A DNA stretch of 9,582 nucleotides from positions 1 to 9,582 of the forward strand of contig JAYVSU010000118.1 in assembly GCA_043775055.1 (NCBI GenBank), read 5' to 3'. Under the pieces are notes generated by a model, which was not told the origin of the DNA, searched no databases, and worked only from the letters and a program-made list of their open reading frames with translations. Numbering within the stretch: position 1 is the first letter of the stretch; every line of letters begins with the position of its first letter. This DNA is from Aalborgiella sp043775055. Lineage in GTDB: Bacteria; Pseudomonadota; Gammaproteobacteria; Burkholderiales; Burkholderiaceae_C. Of the stretch, positions 1 to 5,933 are shown piece after piece. Position numbers and translations under genes: made by a program.

Positions 1-410
1 TTAAAACCATGGACTGGATGGCAGGCTCACGGCTACACATCTTAGAGGTGCTCACCACCCGCACCGCCATTTTGGGTACGATTTTCGTTTTGGGTTTCAG
101 CAAAGAAGTGATTGACGCGTACATCGTTATCGTCGGTTTTCAAGCGGTGTTTAACCACTGCAACGTCAACGTGCGCTTGGGGCCGCTGCGCTACATCATC
201 GTCACCCCCAATTTTCACCATTGGCACCACAGCCAAGACCAAGAAGCGTTGGATACCAACTACGCTTCGCACTTTGCGTTTTTAGACCATCTGTTTGGCA
301 CCGCCGCCAAGTCCGACAAAATTTGGCCTGAACGATACGGCGTGCTGGGCGACTACGTGCCCAACGGTTTTTGGGCGCAACTGAAGTTTCCGTTTACGCG
401 GAAGGGTTAG
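1..410 (+). CDS. Sterol desaturase / fatty acid hydroxylase family protein, C-terminal part (5' truncated)
   Basis: This is the 3' end of a gene that begins before the window; the open frame runs in from base 3 and stops at TAG 408-410. The visible ~136 residues contain the histidine cluster of membrane-bound di-iron oxygenases of the sterol desaturase/fatty acid hydroxylase superfamily: NHCN followed about 25 residues later by FHHWHHSQDQ, then DTNYASHF and LDHLFGT. In this family such His boxes coordinate two iron atoms at the cytoplasmic face of an integral membrane protein and use O2 to hydroxylate or desaturate lipid substrates. A hydrophobic stretch (TAILGTIFVLGFS) lies near the start of the visible part. 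The first ATG in the window (base 9) is probably an internal Met, because the upstream His boxes and membrane segments expected for the family are missing. The substrate cannot be told. The gene is convergent with the amidohydrolase, with 9 bp between stop codons and no visible terminator. Confidence 0.85.
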   Translation, partial: KTMDWMAGSRLHILEVLTTRTAILGTIFVLGFSKEVIDAYIVIVGFQAVFNHCNVNVRLGPLRYIIVTPNFHHWHHSQDQEALDTNYASHFAFLDHLFGTAAKSDKIWPERYGVLGDYVPNGFWAQLKFPFTRKG

Positions 411-419
411 TTTAGAAGT

Positions 420-1238
420 CTAGCCCCAATACAAACGCAGCGGATTGACCGACCGCGTTGCTTCTACCGCCTGCCAATCGCCTTGCAACCAAGTCTCTAG
501 CGCTTGGTGCAAAGCCGCATAGTTGGCCTGTTTTTCATGGTTGGTACACGGCCAGTCGCTGCCCCACAACAAGGCGCTGTTGCCCAACTCACCTTGCCAC
601 AAAGCCGCCAAGTCTTGCGGTTGCAGACCTGTTTTTAGCCGATAAGCCGCACTGAGTTTGATGTGAACTGACCCGCCACCTACGCTTCTGTGTCGCACTG
701 CCAGCACGGTTGCGTCATACATCGACGCTTGCTCGGGTTTGGCAAAGTGATCGAGCACCACGGGCACGCTCACGGGTACAGCGGCCAAGGCTTTGGGTAA
801 AGATCCTGCATCGGTGTGCAGCTCCACATGCCAGCCCAGTTGCTCTAGGTGGCTCCATAGTGGTTTAGCAGCCACCCATGCGCTCATATCGTGCGCACTG
901 CCCGCCAAATTCAGCCGGATGCCGCGCACGCCTTGCGCATGAAAATCTTCCAACATCGTTTTGCTTGCTGTGGGTGACACCACCACCACACCCCGCAGAG
1001 TGTCTGGTTGTGCCGCCAACAGTTGCAACAGCAAGTTGTTGTCTGTACCCATGAAACTGGTTTGCACCAGCACCCCGTGCGTGACTTGCATTGTCTGTGC
1101 AGCAGCTTGCCACTTAGCCATTGGGGCCGCATAAGTAGGCGTATAGCGTGCGCCCAACACAGACTTGCCCGCCGTAAAAGCATGGAAATGCGTGTCCACC
1201 GACGAAATATCTAGCAAAGTTGACAATTTATTTTCCAT
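420..1238 (-). CDS. Amidohydrolase 2 family metal-dependent hydrolase (COG3618-like, lactonase type)
   Basis: A 272-residue TIM-barrel metal hydrolase of the Amidohydro_2 group. Seen in the sequence: an HxH metal motif at the end of strand 1 (DTHFH, H17/H19), GVRGIRLNL around 103-111, HVELH (H137/H141), LDHFAKP with H164, and WGSDWP with Asp228, the expected order of metal and catalytic residues; the end has the usual NPLRLYWG. Known relatives include 2-pyrone-4,6-dicarboxylate hydrolase and sulfomuconolactone hydrolase, so lactone or cyclic ester hydrolysis in aromatic or sugar-acid catabolism is the best guess, but the substrate is not determined. No signal peptide, so cytosolic. It is divergent from a GntR regulator and two Bug-type binding proteins, suggesting that it acts on the solute they bind (inference). 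The ATG at 1238 has no Shine-Dalgarno; a perfect TATAAT ends 7 nt upstream, so the mRNA may be leaderless. Confidence 0.85.
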   Translation of the reverse strand: MENKLSTLLDISSVDTHFHAFTAGKSVLGARYTPTYAAPMAKWQAAAQTMQVTHGVLVQTSFMGTDNNLLLQLLAAQPDTLRGVVVVSPTASKTMLEDFHAQGVRGIRLNLAGSAHDMSAWVAAKPLWSHLEQLGWHVELHTDAGSLPKALAAVPVSVPVVLDHFAKPEQASMYDATVLAVRHRSVGGGSVHIKLSAAYRLKTGLQPQDLAALWQGELGNSALLWGSDWPCTNHEKQANYAALHQALETWLQGDWQAVEATRSVNPLRLYWG

Positions 1239-1248
1239 GAGCTATATT
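1220..1248 (+). promoter_or_regulatory. Sigma70-type promoter for the GntR gene
   Basis: TTGACA (1220-1225, perfect -35) and TATATT (1243-1248, 5/6 for -10) are separated by exactly 17 bp. Predicted transcription start is near 1255, giving a leader of about 30 nt before ATG 1285. The -35 lies inside the first codons of the divergent amidohydrolase, so the two transcription units overlap. Confidence 0.65.
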
Positions 1249-1251
1249 ATA
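1246..1251 (-). promoter_or_regulatory. -10 element of the amidohydrolase promoter, possibly leaderless
   Basis: The minus strand reads TATAAT, followed by seven bases (ATAGCTC) and then the ATG. Transcription would start at or one base before the start codon. No good -35 is seen at 16-18 bp spacing, and there is no Shine-Dalgarno, so the call rests on the -10 and its distance. Confidence 0.45.
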
Positions 1252-1253
1252 GA

Positions 1254-1263
1254 CATCTAGATG
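1254..1263. promoter_or_regulatory. Candidate GntR operator (CATCTAGATG palindrome)
   Basis: A perfect 10-bp palindrome, CATCTAGATG, sits in the divergent gap. It overlaps the predicted +1 of the regulator and lies just upstream of the -10 of the amidohydrolase, so a bound dimer could repress both. HutC-type GntR regulators use palindromes with a TCTAGA- or TATA-like core, which fits. A smaller palindrome ACTAGT (1272-1277) and a direct repeat GACTA (1263-1267, 1271-1275) follow. Confidence 0.45.
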
Positions 1264-1284
1264 ACTAATTGACTAGTAGCATAA

Positions 1285-2049
1285 ATGAATAATTTATCAC
1301 TTTCGACCATAAATACAGCCGCTGCTGACCAACCCGCCCCCGGCCAAAGCCGCTACGGCTGGTTGGCTGCGACCTTTCGCGCCGCTATTGTGCAAGGCGA
1401 CTGGGTTGCAGGCACGGCATTGCCATCCGAAGCCGTTTTAGCCAAAACGCACGGCGTCGCTTTGGGTACTTTACGGCAAGCCTTGGCACTGTTGGTGGCT
1501 GAAGGTTTGCTAGAGCGCCACCATGGGCGTGGCACTTTTGTGAAATCAGGACTAGGCGGCGCCACGATGCTGCGGTTTTTCCGCTTTCGACAAAGCGACG
1601 AGCGCGTCGGCACACCGCAATCCACCATTTTGAAGCGTACCGTACAGCTCGCCAGTAGCGAAGAAACTGACGCTTTGCACTTAGCTGCTGGCTCCAGCGT
1701 GTTGAAGCTAGAGCGCCTGCGCAGCGTGCAAAGCCAGCCTTGTTTGCTGGAGTCCATCACACTGCCGTTGCCTGCATTTACAGCACTTGCCAGCTCTGAC
1801 ACCGCTGCTTGGGACGACTTGCTCTACCCCATGTTCCAACGCGTTTGTGGCATTACCATTCAGCGCGCTGAGGACAAAGTGAGCTTTGGCTTACTCAACG
1901 CCGCGCAAGCCGCACATCTGCAATTAGAGGCAGCCCACCCTTGCGCCAAAGTGCAACGCCGTGCTTTTGACTTGCAAGGCCAATGCTTAGAGCTTCGTAC
2001 TACGCTGGGCGATGCCTTTGCTTTTGAATACACCGCTGAAGTTCGTTAA
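1285..2049 (+). CDS. GntR family transcriptional regulator, HutC subfamily (UTRA ligand domain)
   Basis: A 254-residue regulator. The N-terminal winged helix-turn-helix spans about residues 23-90: LAATFRAAIVQGDW, then the GntR signature LPSEAVLAKTHGVALGTLRQAL and wing LLERHHGRGTFV. Residues ~95-250 match the layout of the UTRA effector-binding domain of HutC-type members, with VLKLERLRSVQSQPCLLESI typical of its central strand region. Such proteins are usually repressors released by a small metabolite, often the substrate or an intermediate of the pathway next door. Upstream stops in frame force the start to 1285 or later; ATG 1285 has no clear Shine-Dalgarno. Only 37 bp separate its stop from the first Bug protein gene, so they are probably co-transcribed and autoregulated through the palindrome at 1254-1263. 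The effector is unknown; it may be a carboxylate or lactone handled by the divergent amidohydrolase (inference). Confidence 0.9.
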   Translation: MNNLSLSTINTAAADQPAPGQSRYGWLAATFRAAIVQGDWVAGTALPSEAVLAKTHGVALGTLRQALALLVAEGLLERHHGRGTFVKSGLGGATMLRFFRFRQSDERVGTPQSTILKRTVQLASSEETDALHLAAGSSVLKLERLRSVQSQPCLLESITLPLPAFTALASSDTAAWDDLLYPMFQRVCGITIQRAEDKVSFGLLNAAQAAHLQLEAAHPCAKVQRRAFDLQGQCLELRTTLGDAFAFEYTAEVR

Positions 2050-2076
2050 AAAACTGCTTCAAACGACCCTTTTTAT

Positions 2077-2080
2077 GGAG
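2077..2080 (+). promoter_or_regulatory. Ribosome binding site that favours a TTG start for the first tctC
   Basis: GGAG followed by a 6-nt spacer (ACAAGC) points to TTG at 2087. The in-frame ATG at 2075 overlaps this element and has no Shine-Dalgarno of its own. Confidence 0.55.
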
Positions 2081-2086
2081 ACAAGC

Positions 2087-3115
2087 TTGAAAACACCAAA
2101 AAACACTATTAATTCACCTGTAGCCGGCGTATTTATTCACTATTTAGCTATTATTTTTATAGCAATAATAAGCACTGTCATCGCTGTGATCTCACAAACT
2201 GCCCATGCACAAACCCCTGTATGGCCGGCTAAAACCATCACCTTGGTCGTCACCTACCCGCCCGGTGGCGGCGCAGACACCATGGCGCGGCTGATAGCGC
2301 CAAAACTAGGTGAAGCGCTGGGGCAATCCGTTATCGTAGAGAACAAAGCCGGTGCCAGTGGCCAGATTGGCGCAGCCGCCGTTGCCAAAGCAGCGCCTGA
2401 CGGCTACACGCTGATGCTGGACGCCTCAAACTTCGCCGTCAACCCTGCGCTTTACCCCAAGCTGCCGTACGACACCGACAAAGCCTTCCGACCCATTGGC
2501 GTGATCGCCCTCTTCCCCAATGTAGTCTTGGTCAACGCAAAATTCCCCGCCAAATCGGTGGCTGAATTAATTACCGCTGCCAAAGCCAACAAAGACGCCG
2601 TAGCATTTGCGTCCTCTGGCAACGGCTCGGCACAGCATTTGGCGGGTGCGTTGTTTGAGTCCGCAGCCAAGGTCGAGATGGCACACATCCCGTACAAAGG
2701 CGGTGGCCCTGCGTTGAACGACGTGGTCGGCGGACAAGTTCCAGTGTTTTTTGGTAATTTGGCATCGACGCTGGGCCACATCCAATCTGGCCGTTTACGT
2801 GCTTTGGCCGTCACCAGTAGCAAACGCAGCGCCATCTTGCCTGATGTGCCCACACTGGCAGAAGCTGGCGTTGCGGGTGCTGAGGTGTACGAGTGGAACG
2901 TGGTCGTCGCGCCAACAGGCACGCCCGATGCGGTAGTGAGCAAACTCTCTGCCGCTTTGCACAAAGTAATGGAGTCGCCTGAAGTCAAAGCCCGCATTGC
3001 GTCGCTGGGTGGAGACATCCAAAACGGCAGCCCTGAAGCCACGCAAACCTTTGTTCGGCAACAAATGGCGCTTTGGGCGCGAGTTGTCAAAGCGCGTGGC
3101 ATCGTTTTGGAATAA
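2087..3115 (+). CDS. Tripartite tricarboxylate transporter substrate-binding protein (Bug/TctC family), first copy
   Basis: A periplasmic binding protein of 342 residues from the preferred TTG start, typical for the Bug family. The N-terminus is a signal peptide with an unusually Ile-rich core (IIFIAIISTVIAVI) and cleavage at AHA before QTP. The mature protein begins with the family's first strand and loop, ITLVVTYPPGGGADTMARL, followed by GQSVIVENKAGASGQIG, APDGYTLML, LPYDTDKAFRPI, ASSGNGSAQHLAG, MAHIPYKGGGPALNDV and LPDVPTLAEAG, all standard Bug landmarks. Family members bind small carboxylates (citrate, aromatic acids, nicotinate, amino acids) in a two-lobed cleft, usually serving a TctAB permease; no tctA or tctB is in the window, so the permease must be elsewhere or the protein may act as a sensor. 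The gene follows the GntR gene by 37 bp. Frame allows ATG 2075 or an overlapping ATG 2012, but only TTG 2087 has a spaced GGAG. The ligand is unknown. Confidence 0.88.
   Translation: MKTPKNTINSPVAGVFIHYLAIIFIAIISTVIAVISQTAHAQTPVWPAKTITLVVTYPPGGGADTMARLIAPKLGEALGQSVIVENKAGASGQIGAAAVAKAAPDGYTLMLDASNFAVNPALYPKLPYDTDKAFRPIGVIALFPNVVLVNAKFPAKSVAELITAAKANKDAVAFASSGNGSAQHLAGALFESAAKVEMAHIPYKGGGPALNDVVGGQVPVFFGNLASTLGHIQSGRLRALAVTSSKRSAILPDVPTLAEAGVAGAEVYEWNVVVAPTGTPDAVVSKLSAALHKVMESPEVKARIASLGGDIQNGSPEATQTFVRQQMALWARVVKARGIVLE
2146..2174 (+). repeat. AT-rich inverted repeat inside the signal-peptide codons
   Basis: GCTAT (2147-2151) and ATAGC (2159-2163) form an inverted repeat around TATTTTT. An alternative longer stem pairs GCT/ATTATT with AATAAT/AAGC with one bulge. 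It encodes part of the Ile-rich signal peptide core. It resembles short AGCTAT...ATAGC intergenic repeats that I recall as common in Rhodoferax/Polaromonas-type genomes; that likeness is from memory and untested. Confidence 0.35.
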
Positions 3116-3163
3116 ACCTCAATCGAAACTTTCTTTTTCTCTCTATTCAACTCTGGACTAGTT

Positions 3164-4165
3164 ATGACTGATTTTCTCCACAACCCATCTCGCCGCCAAT
3201 GGTTGGCGCAAACCACTGCTACCGCTTTAGCCACCTCGCCATGGCTGGCGCATGCTCAATCCAATTGGCCAACAAAACCGTTGCGCTTAGTCGTCCCTTT
3301 TGCTCCCGGCGGTAGCTCTGAAATTGTGGCCCGTGCTGTGGCTGGTGAGATCGCCAAAACCATTGGTCAAAACGTGTTTGTGGACAATAAACCCGGTGCA
3401 GCTGGTAACATTGCCATGCAAGAAGTAGCCAACTCCACGGATGACCACACCTTGATACTCGGCCATATTGGCACATTGGCGGTCAACCCCTACATCTTCC
3501 CGAAATTGCCTTACGACGCGGTGAAGGACTTCACGCCAATCACCTTAGTCTCCAAAGTGCCTAGTCTTTACGTTGTCCACCCAGATTTGCCAGTGAAGAA
3601 TCTCAAAGAGTTCGTTGCCTACGCCAAGTCAAAACCCGGCCAACTTAACTACGGCTCGGCTGGCAACGGCAGCGCAGGGCACTTGGCTTTTGAGTATTTG
3701 AAAATGGTGACCGAGACTTTCATGCTGCACGTCCCCTACCGAGGCACAGGCCCGATGTTGACGGACTTGATGGCTGGCCGCTTGCAAGCCGCCTCCGTTG
3801 GTGCGCCTGCGCTCTTAGCCTTCATCAAAGCAGGCAAACTCCGATGCATCGCCACCGGCAGCACCACACGTTTGGCTCAGTTGCCCGATGTGCCCACTGT
3901 GGCAGAGCAAGGTTACAAAAACTTTGAGATGACCCAGTGGTACGGCCTCCTGGCACCGTCCAAATGGCCCAAAGCCAACGTTGCCAAGTTTGAGGCAGAA
4001 GCCATCAAAGCCACACGCAGTGCAGTCGTCAAAGAAAAACTCAGCCATGAAACCGCTCTGGCCGTGGGCAACACCAGCGCCGAGTTTGAAGCCTTCATCA
4101 AAGCCGAACAGGCCCGCTGGAAGCCGGTAATTGCACGTGCGCAAATCAAACCGGATGGGGCTTGA
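3164..4165 (+). CDS. Tripartite tricarboxylate transporter substrate-binding protein (Bug/TctC family), second copy
   Basis: A 333-residue periplasmic binding protein. The N-terminus has a twin-arginine motif, SRRQWLAQ, a weak hydrophobic stretch and cleavage at AHA before QSN, suggesting Tat export, in contrast to the Sec-like signal of the upstream paralogue. Family landmarks follow in order: LRLVVPFAPGGSSEIVAR, GQNVFVDNKPGAAGNIA, LPYDAVKDFTPITLV, KPGQLNYGSAGNGSAGHLA, LHVPYRGTGPML, GRLQAASVGAPALL and LPDVPTVAEQG. The two Bug proteins share architecture but are clearly diverged, so they may have different ligands. The start ATG 3164 has only a weak GGA upstream; the 48-bp gap to the previous gene is pyrimidine-rich (3130-3149) and lacks a terminator, so the two are likely one operon with the GntR gene. 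No membrane subunits of the transporter follow; the next gene is a toxin-antitoxin pair. The ligand is unknown, presumably a carboxylate. Confidence 0.9.
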   Translation: MTDFLHNPSRRQWLAQTTATALATSPWLAHAQSNWPTKPLRLVVPFAPGGSSEIVARAVAGEIAKTIGQNVFVDNKPGAAGNIAMQEVANSTDDHTLILGHIGTLAVNPYIFPKLPYDAVKDFTPITLVSKVPSLYVVHPDLPVKNLKEFVAYAKSKPGQLNYGSAGNGSAGHLAFEYLKMVTETFMLHVPYRGTGPMLTDLMAGRLQAASVGAPALLAFIKAGKLRCIATGSTTRLAQLPDVPTVAEQGYKNFEMTQWYGLLAPSKWPKANVAKFEAEAIKATRSAVVKEKLSHETALAVGNTSAEFEAFIKAEQARWKPVIARAQIKPDGA

Positions 4166-4184
4166 TCGATTTATAAACATAGCG

Positions 4185-4212
4185 TTGACTATCAAATAGT
4201 TTGTATTACAAT
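4185..4212 (+). promoter_or_regulatory. Sigma70-type promoter of the toxin-antitoxin operon
   Basis: TTGACT (4185-4190, 5/6) and TACAAT (4207-4212, 5/6) are separated by 16 bp. Transcription would begin near 4219, about 20 nt before the antitoxin ATG. Most of the promoter lies inside the operator palindrome. Confidence 0.65.
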
Positions 4213-4228
4213 GTAATACAAACTATTT
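4194..4228. promoter_or_regulatory. Toxin-antitoxin operator: perfect 16-3-16 palindrome with two TGTAnTACA boxes
   Basis: AAATAGTTTGTATTAC (4194-4209), AAT, then its exact reverse complement (4213-4228). Inside are two boxes, TGTATTACA (4202-4210) and TGTAATACA (4212-4220), each itself TGTA-N-TACA, with centres 10 bp apart, one helical turn. The palindrome covers the spacer, the -10 and the start of transcription, and ends just before the Shine-Dalgarno, so binding of the antitoxin or the toxin-antitoxin complex would block RNA polymerase. This is the usual autoregulation of RHH antitoxins; binding here is inferred. Confidence 0.7.
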
Positions 4229-4232
4229 GGAG
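4229..4232 (+). promoter_or_regulatory. Ribosome binding site fixing the antitoxin start
   Basis: GGAG with a 6-nt spacer selects ATG 4239. A longer in-frame reading from TTG 4227 would overlap this site and is unlikely. Confidence 0.6.
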
Positions 4233-4238
4233 CACACC

Positions 4239-4454
4239 ATGTCCATGCTGACGCTGCGTATTGATGAAAAACTTGACCAACAACTGAACGAGCTCTCGAA
4301 AGCCACAGGTAAATCTAGAAGTGACATTGCACGAGAAGCCATCAAGTCACAAGTCTTTTTGACACGGCTTGAAGCCCTGCGCGCCAAAGGCGTGCCCATG
4401 GCGCAAGCGCAGGGCATTTTGACGGATGAAGACGTTTTTGCGCTGGTTTCTTAA
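4239..4454 (+). CDS. Ribbon-helix-helix antitoxin (CopG/MetJ-type)
   Basis: A 71-residue protein with a classic RHH fold: strand MLTLRIDEKL at residues 3-12, helix A about 12-23 (LDQQLNELSKATG), then SRSDIAREAIKSQVF at 26-40 as helix B. RHH dimers insert the paired strands into the DNA major groove. The C-terminal part (about 41-71, ending LTDEDVFALVS) is the segment expected to wrap and neutralise the toxin. It lies 12 bp upstream of a PIN-domain toxin, the standard antitoxin-first order, and is preceded by a promoter embedded in a perfect palindrome, so it is very likely autoregulated. The length is normal for the family. The pair is self-contained and sits between a catabolic cluster and glutaminase, as if inserted, but no flanking repeats or integrase are seen. 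Confidence 0.88.
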   Translation: MSMLTLRIDEKLDQQLNELSKATGKSRSDIAREAIKSQVFLTRLEALRAKGVPMAQAQGILTDEDVFALVS

Positions 4455-4466
4455 GCGTAAAAGACG

Positions 4467-4955
4467 ATGAAAGTCTTTCTCGACACCAATGTTTTGCTTT
4501 CGGCATTGATTTCAAACGGCATTTGTCATGAGTTGCTCATCGCGCTAAAAAATACACAGCCTGACGTTTTTAACCGCACCTCCTGCTTCACTTGCCAGCG
4601 CGTTTTGCTAGAGCTGAAAGAGCACCTGCCAACAAAATTCAAGTGGGCTGCCGCTGATACTGAAGCTGCCATCACCGCTTTTAGCGACGAATACACGCTT
4701 GCCCCGCCCGCCTACACCACCGTACCTTGCGACGACAAGGACGACGGTTGGATTCTGGCGGATGCACAGCTCGCCGTTTGCGACTACTTCATCACGGGCG
4801 ACAAAACCGTGTTGGCGCTCTACAGCGTTGGCACTATGCGCATCTGCACACCGCGTGAAATGTTGTTGTGGCTGCGCACTGGCATTCCCATCCCCAAGTT
4901 TGAAGCTCACCAAGACCGCGCCACCTACCTAGCAAACCGACTAGCAACCGTCTAG
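4467..4955 (+). CDS. PIN-domain toxin, PIN_3 family (putative type II toxin, COG1569-like)
   Basis: A 162-residue PIN-domain ribonuclease candidate. Seen: Asp6 in VFLDTNVLLSAL, Glu49 in LLELKEH, the acidic cluster DDKDDGWILADA at 89-100 and Asp112 in FITGDKTVL. Together these give the acidic pocket that binds Mg2+/Mn2+ in PIN nucleases, so the active site looks intact. Members of this family are annotated as toxin components that cut RNA and are held inactive by a small cognate antitoxin; the RNA target cannot be predicted. There is a C-terminal extension after the core (about 140-162, IPKFEAHQDRATYLANRLATV region). The ATG at 4467 lies 12 bp after the antitoxin stop with only a weak purine-rich site, consistent with lower translation of the toxin than of the antitoxin. 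Its end contains the region just upstream of the glutaminase promoter. Confidence 0.88.
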   Translation: MKVFLDTNVLLSALISNGICHELLIALKNTQPDVFNRTSCFTCQRVLLELKEHLPTKFKWAAADTEAAITAFSDEYTLAPPAYTTVPCDDKDDGWILADAQLAVCDYFITGDKTVLALYSVGTMRICTPREMLLWLRTGIPIPKFEAHQDRATYLANRLATV

Positions 4956-4969
4956 GCTACGCTTCCCCC

Positions 4970-4975
4970 TAAAAT
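4970..4975 (+). promoter_or_regulatory. -10 element of the glutaminase promoter, possibly leaderless
   Basis: TAAAAT (5/6 to consensus) is followed by six bases (CACGCG) and the ATG at 4982. There is no Shine-Dalgarno in the 26-bp gap and no convincing -35 at the right spacing, so the call depends on the -10 position. Confidence 0.4.
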
Positions 4976-4981
4976 CACGCG

Positions 4982-5911
4982 ATGACTGCGCTACAAAATA
5001 CTCTTAATCAAATCGTCTCCGAAGCCGAGGCGCTGTACGGCCAAGGCAAGGTGGCCTCTTACATCCCCGCTTTGGCGCAAGTTGCGCCGCGCCAGTTTGG
5101 CATTGCCGTGGCGCTGGTCGATGGTACGTGCGTCTCAAGTGGCGATGCAAACACTGCGTTTTCGATTCAAAGCATCTCCAAACTTTTCACCTTCGTCATC
5201 GCCCTCAAACTGGTGGGTGATGATTTGTGGAAACGCATTGGCCGAGAGCCTTCAGGCGCTGCGTTCAACTCGATGGTGCAGCTGGAGAGCGAAAAAGGCA
5301 TTCCGCGCAACCCCTTCATCAATGCCGGCGCACTGGTCATTACCGACATGCTGACCACCCGCTACGCCCACCTTGACATCGCACTTTTGGGCGCACTTCG
5401 GCGCCTTGCCGATGCGCCTGAGCTGAACTGGGACGCCCAAACCGCCAAGTCTGAGCGCGACACCGCGCATCGCAACATGGCGCTGGCTTACTTTATGAAA
5501 AGCTACGGCAACTTCGTCAACCCGCCCGAACTGGTGCTAGACAACTACTGCCGCCAATGCGCCATTGAAATGAGCTGCACCCAACTTGCCCAAGCTACCA
5601 TGTTTTTGGCCAACAACGGGCAAGATATTGACCGATTGGCGGGTGCTGGCGAACAGTTTCTTACCGCCGATGCTGCCCGCCGCGTTAACGCCCTGCTGCT
5701 AACTTGCGGCGCTTACGATGCCGCTGGCGACTTTGCCTACCGCATTGGCTTGCCCGTTAAAACCGGCGTAGGCGGCGGCATTGTTGCCATCGTTCCAGAC
5801 GTTGGCACGGTGTCGGTTTGGGGCCCCGAACTAGACGCTAAAGGCAACTCCGTGCTGGGCGCGTTTGCCTTAGAGCGGCTGGTGCAGCTCACGGGTTGGA
5901 ATCACCTTTAA
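4982..5911 (+). CDS. glsA: Glutaminase (L-glutamine amidohydrolase)
   Basis: A 309-residue cytosolic glutaminase, the usual length for bacterial GlsA/GlsB, that hydrolyses L-glutamine to L-glutamate and ammonia. It has the serine beta-lactamase-like fold with the SxxK catalytic motif QSISK (Ser64, Lys67) after FSIQ. Other family landmarks: YIPALAQV (27-34), NPFINAGAL with Asn114, ERD (Glu158), HRNMALAYFMKSYGNF with Asn165, DNYCRQC with Tyr189, LLTCGAYDAAGDFAYRIGLP with Tyr245, and KTGVGGGI at 260-267. At Thr261 most relatives I know have Ser (KSGVGGG), a conservative change. It is 26 bp downstream of the PIN toxin but has its own candidate -10, so co-transcription with the toxin-antitoxin pair is possible but not needed. 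It converges on katG with 22 bp between stop codons. Bacterial glutaminases supply glutamate and, in some species, ammonia for acid resistance. Confidence 0.93.
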   Translation: MTALQNTLNQIVSEAEALYGQGKVASYIPALAQVAPRQFGIAVALVDGTCVSSGDANTAFSIQSISKLFTFVIALKLVGDDLWKRIGREPSGAAFNSMVQLESEKGIPRNPFINAGALVITDMLTTRYAHLDIALLGALRRLADAPELNWDAQTAKSERDTAHRNMALAYFMKSYGNFVNPPELVLDNYCRQCAIEMSCTQLAQATMFLANNGQDIDRLAGAGEQFLTADAARRVNALLLTCGAYDAAGDFAYRIGLPVKTGVGGGIVAIVPDVGTVSVWGPELDAKGNSVLGAFALERLVQLTGWNHL

Positions 5912-5930
5912 GCGCTGAATCGTTAGCGCT
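5911..5930. terminator. Weak inverted repeat between convergent glsA and katG
   Basis: AGCGCT (5911-5916) and AGCGCT (5925-5930) can form a 6-bp stem with an 8-nt loop in either direction. No T-tract follows on either strand, so a bidirectional terminator role is only suggested by the position between two convergent stops. Confidence 0.3.
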
Positions 5931-5933
5931 AAT

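Noticed and set aside
9..11. ATG 9 as the true start of the first gene
   Set aside because: The frame stays open to the window edge and the upstream His boxes and membrane segments of the family are missing.
2452..3234. Long minus-strand open frame (260 codons) opposite the first Bug gene
   Set aside because: It mirrors the codons of a well-supported gene, has no family features, and its composition is what an antisense reading of a GC-biased gene gives.
4194..4228. Reading the 35-bp palindrome as a terminator for the second tctC
   Set aside because: The stem is AT-rich, no T-tract follows, and it overlaps a good promoter and start point, so an operator explains it better.
4227..4238. TTG start at 4227 for the antitoxin
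   Set aside because: It would overlap the GGAG site that is correctly spaced for ATG 4239.
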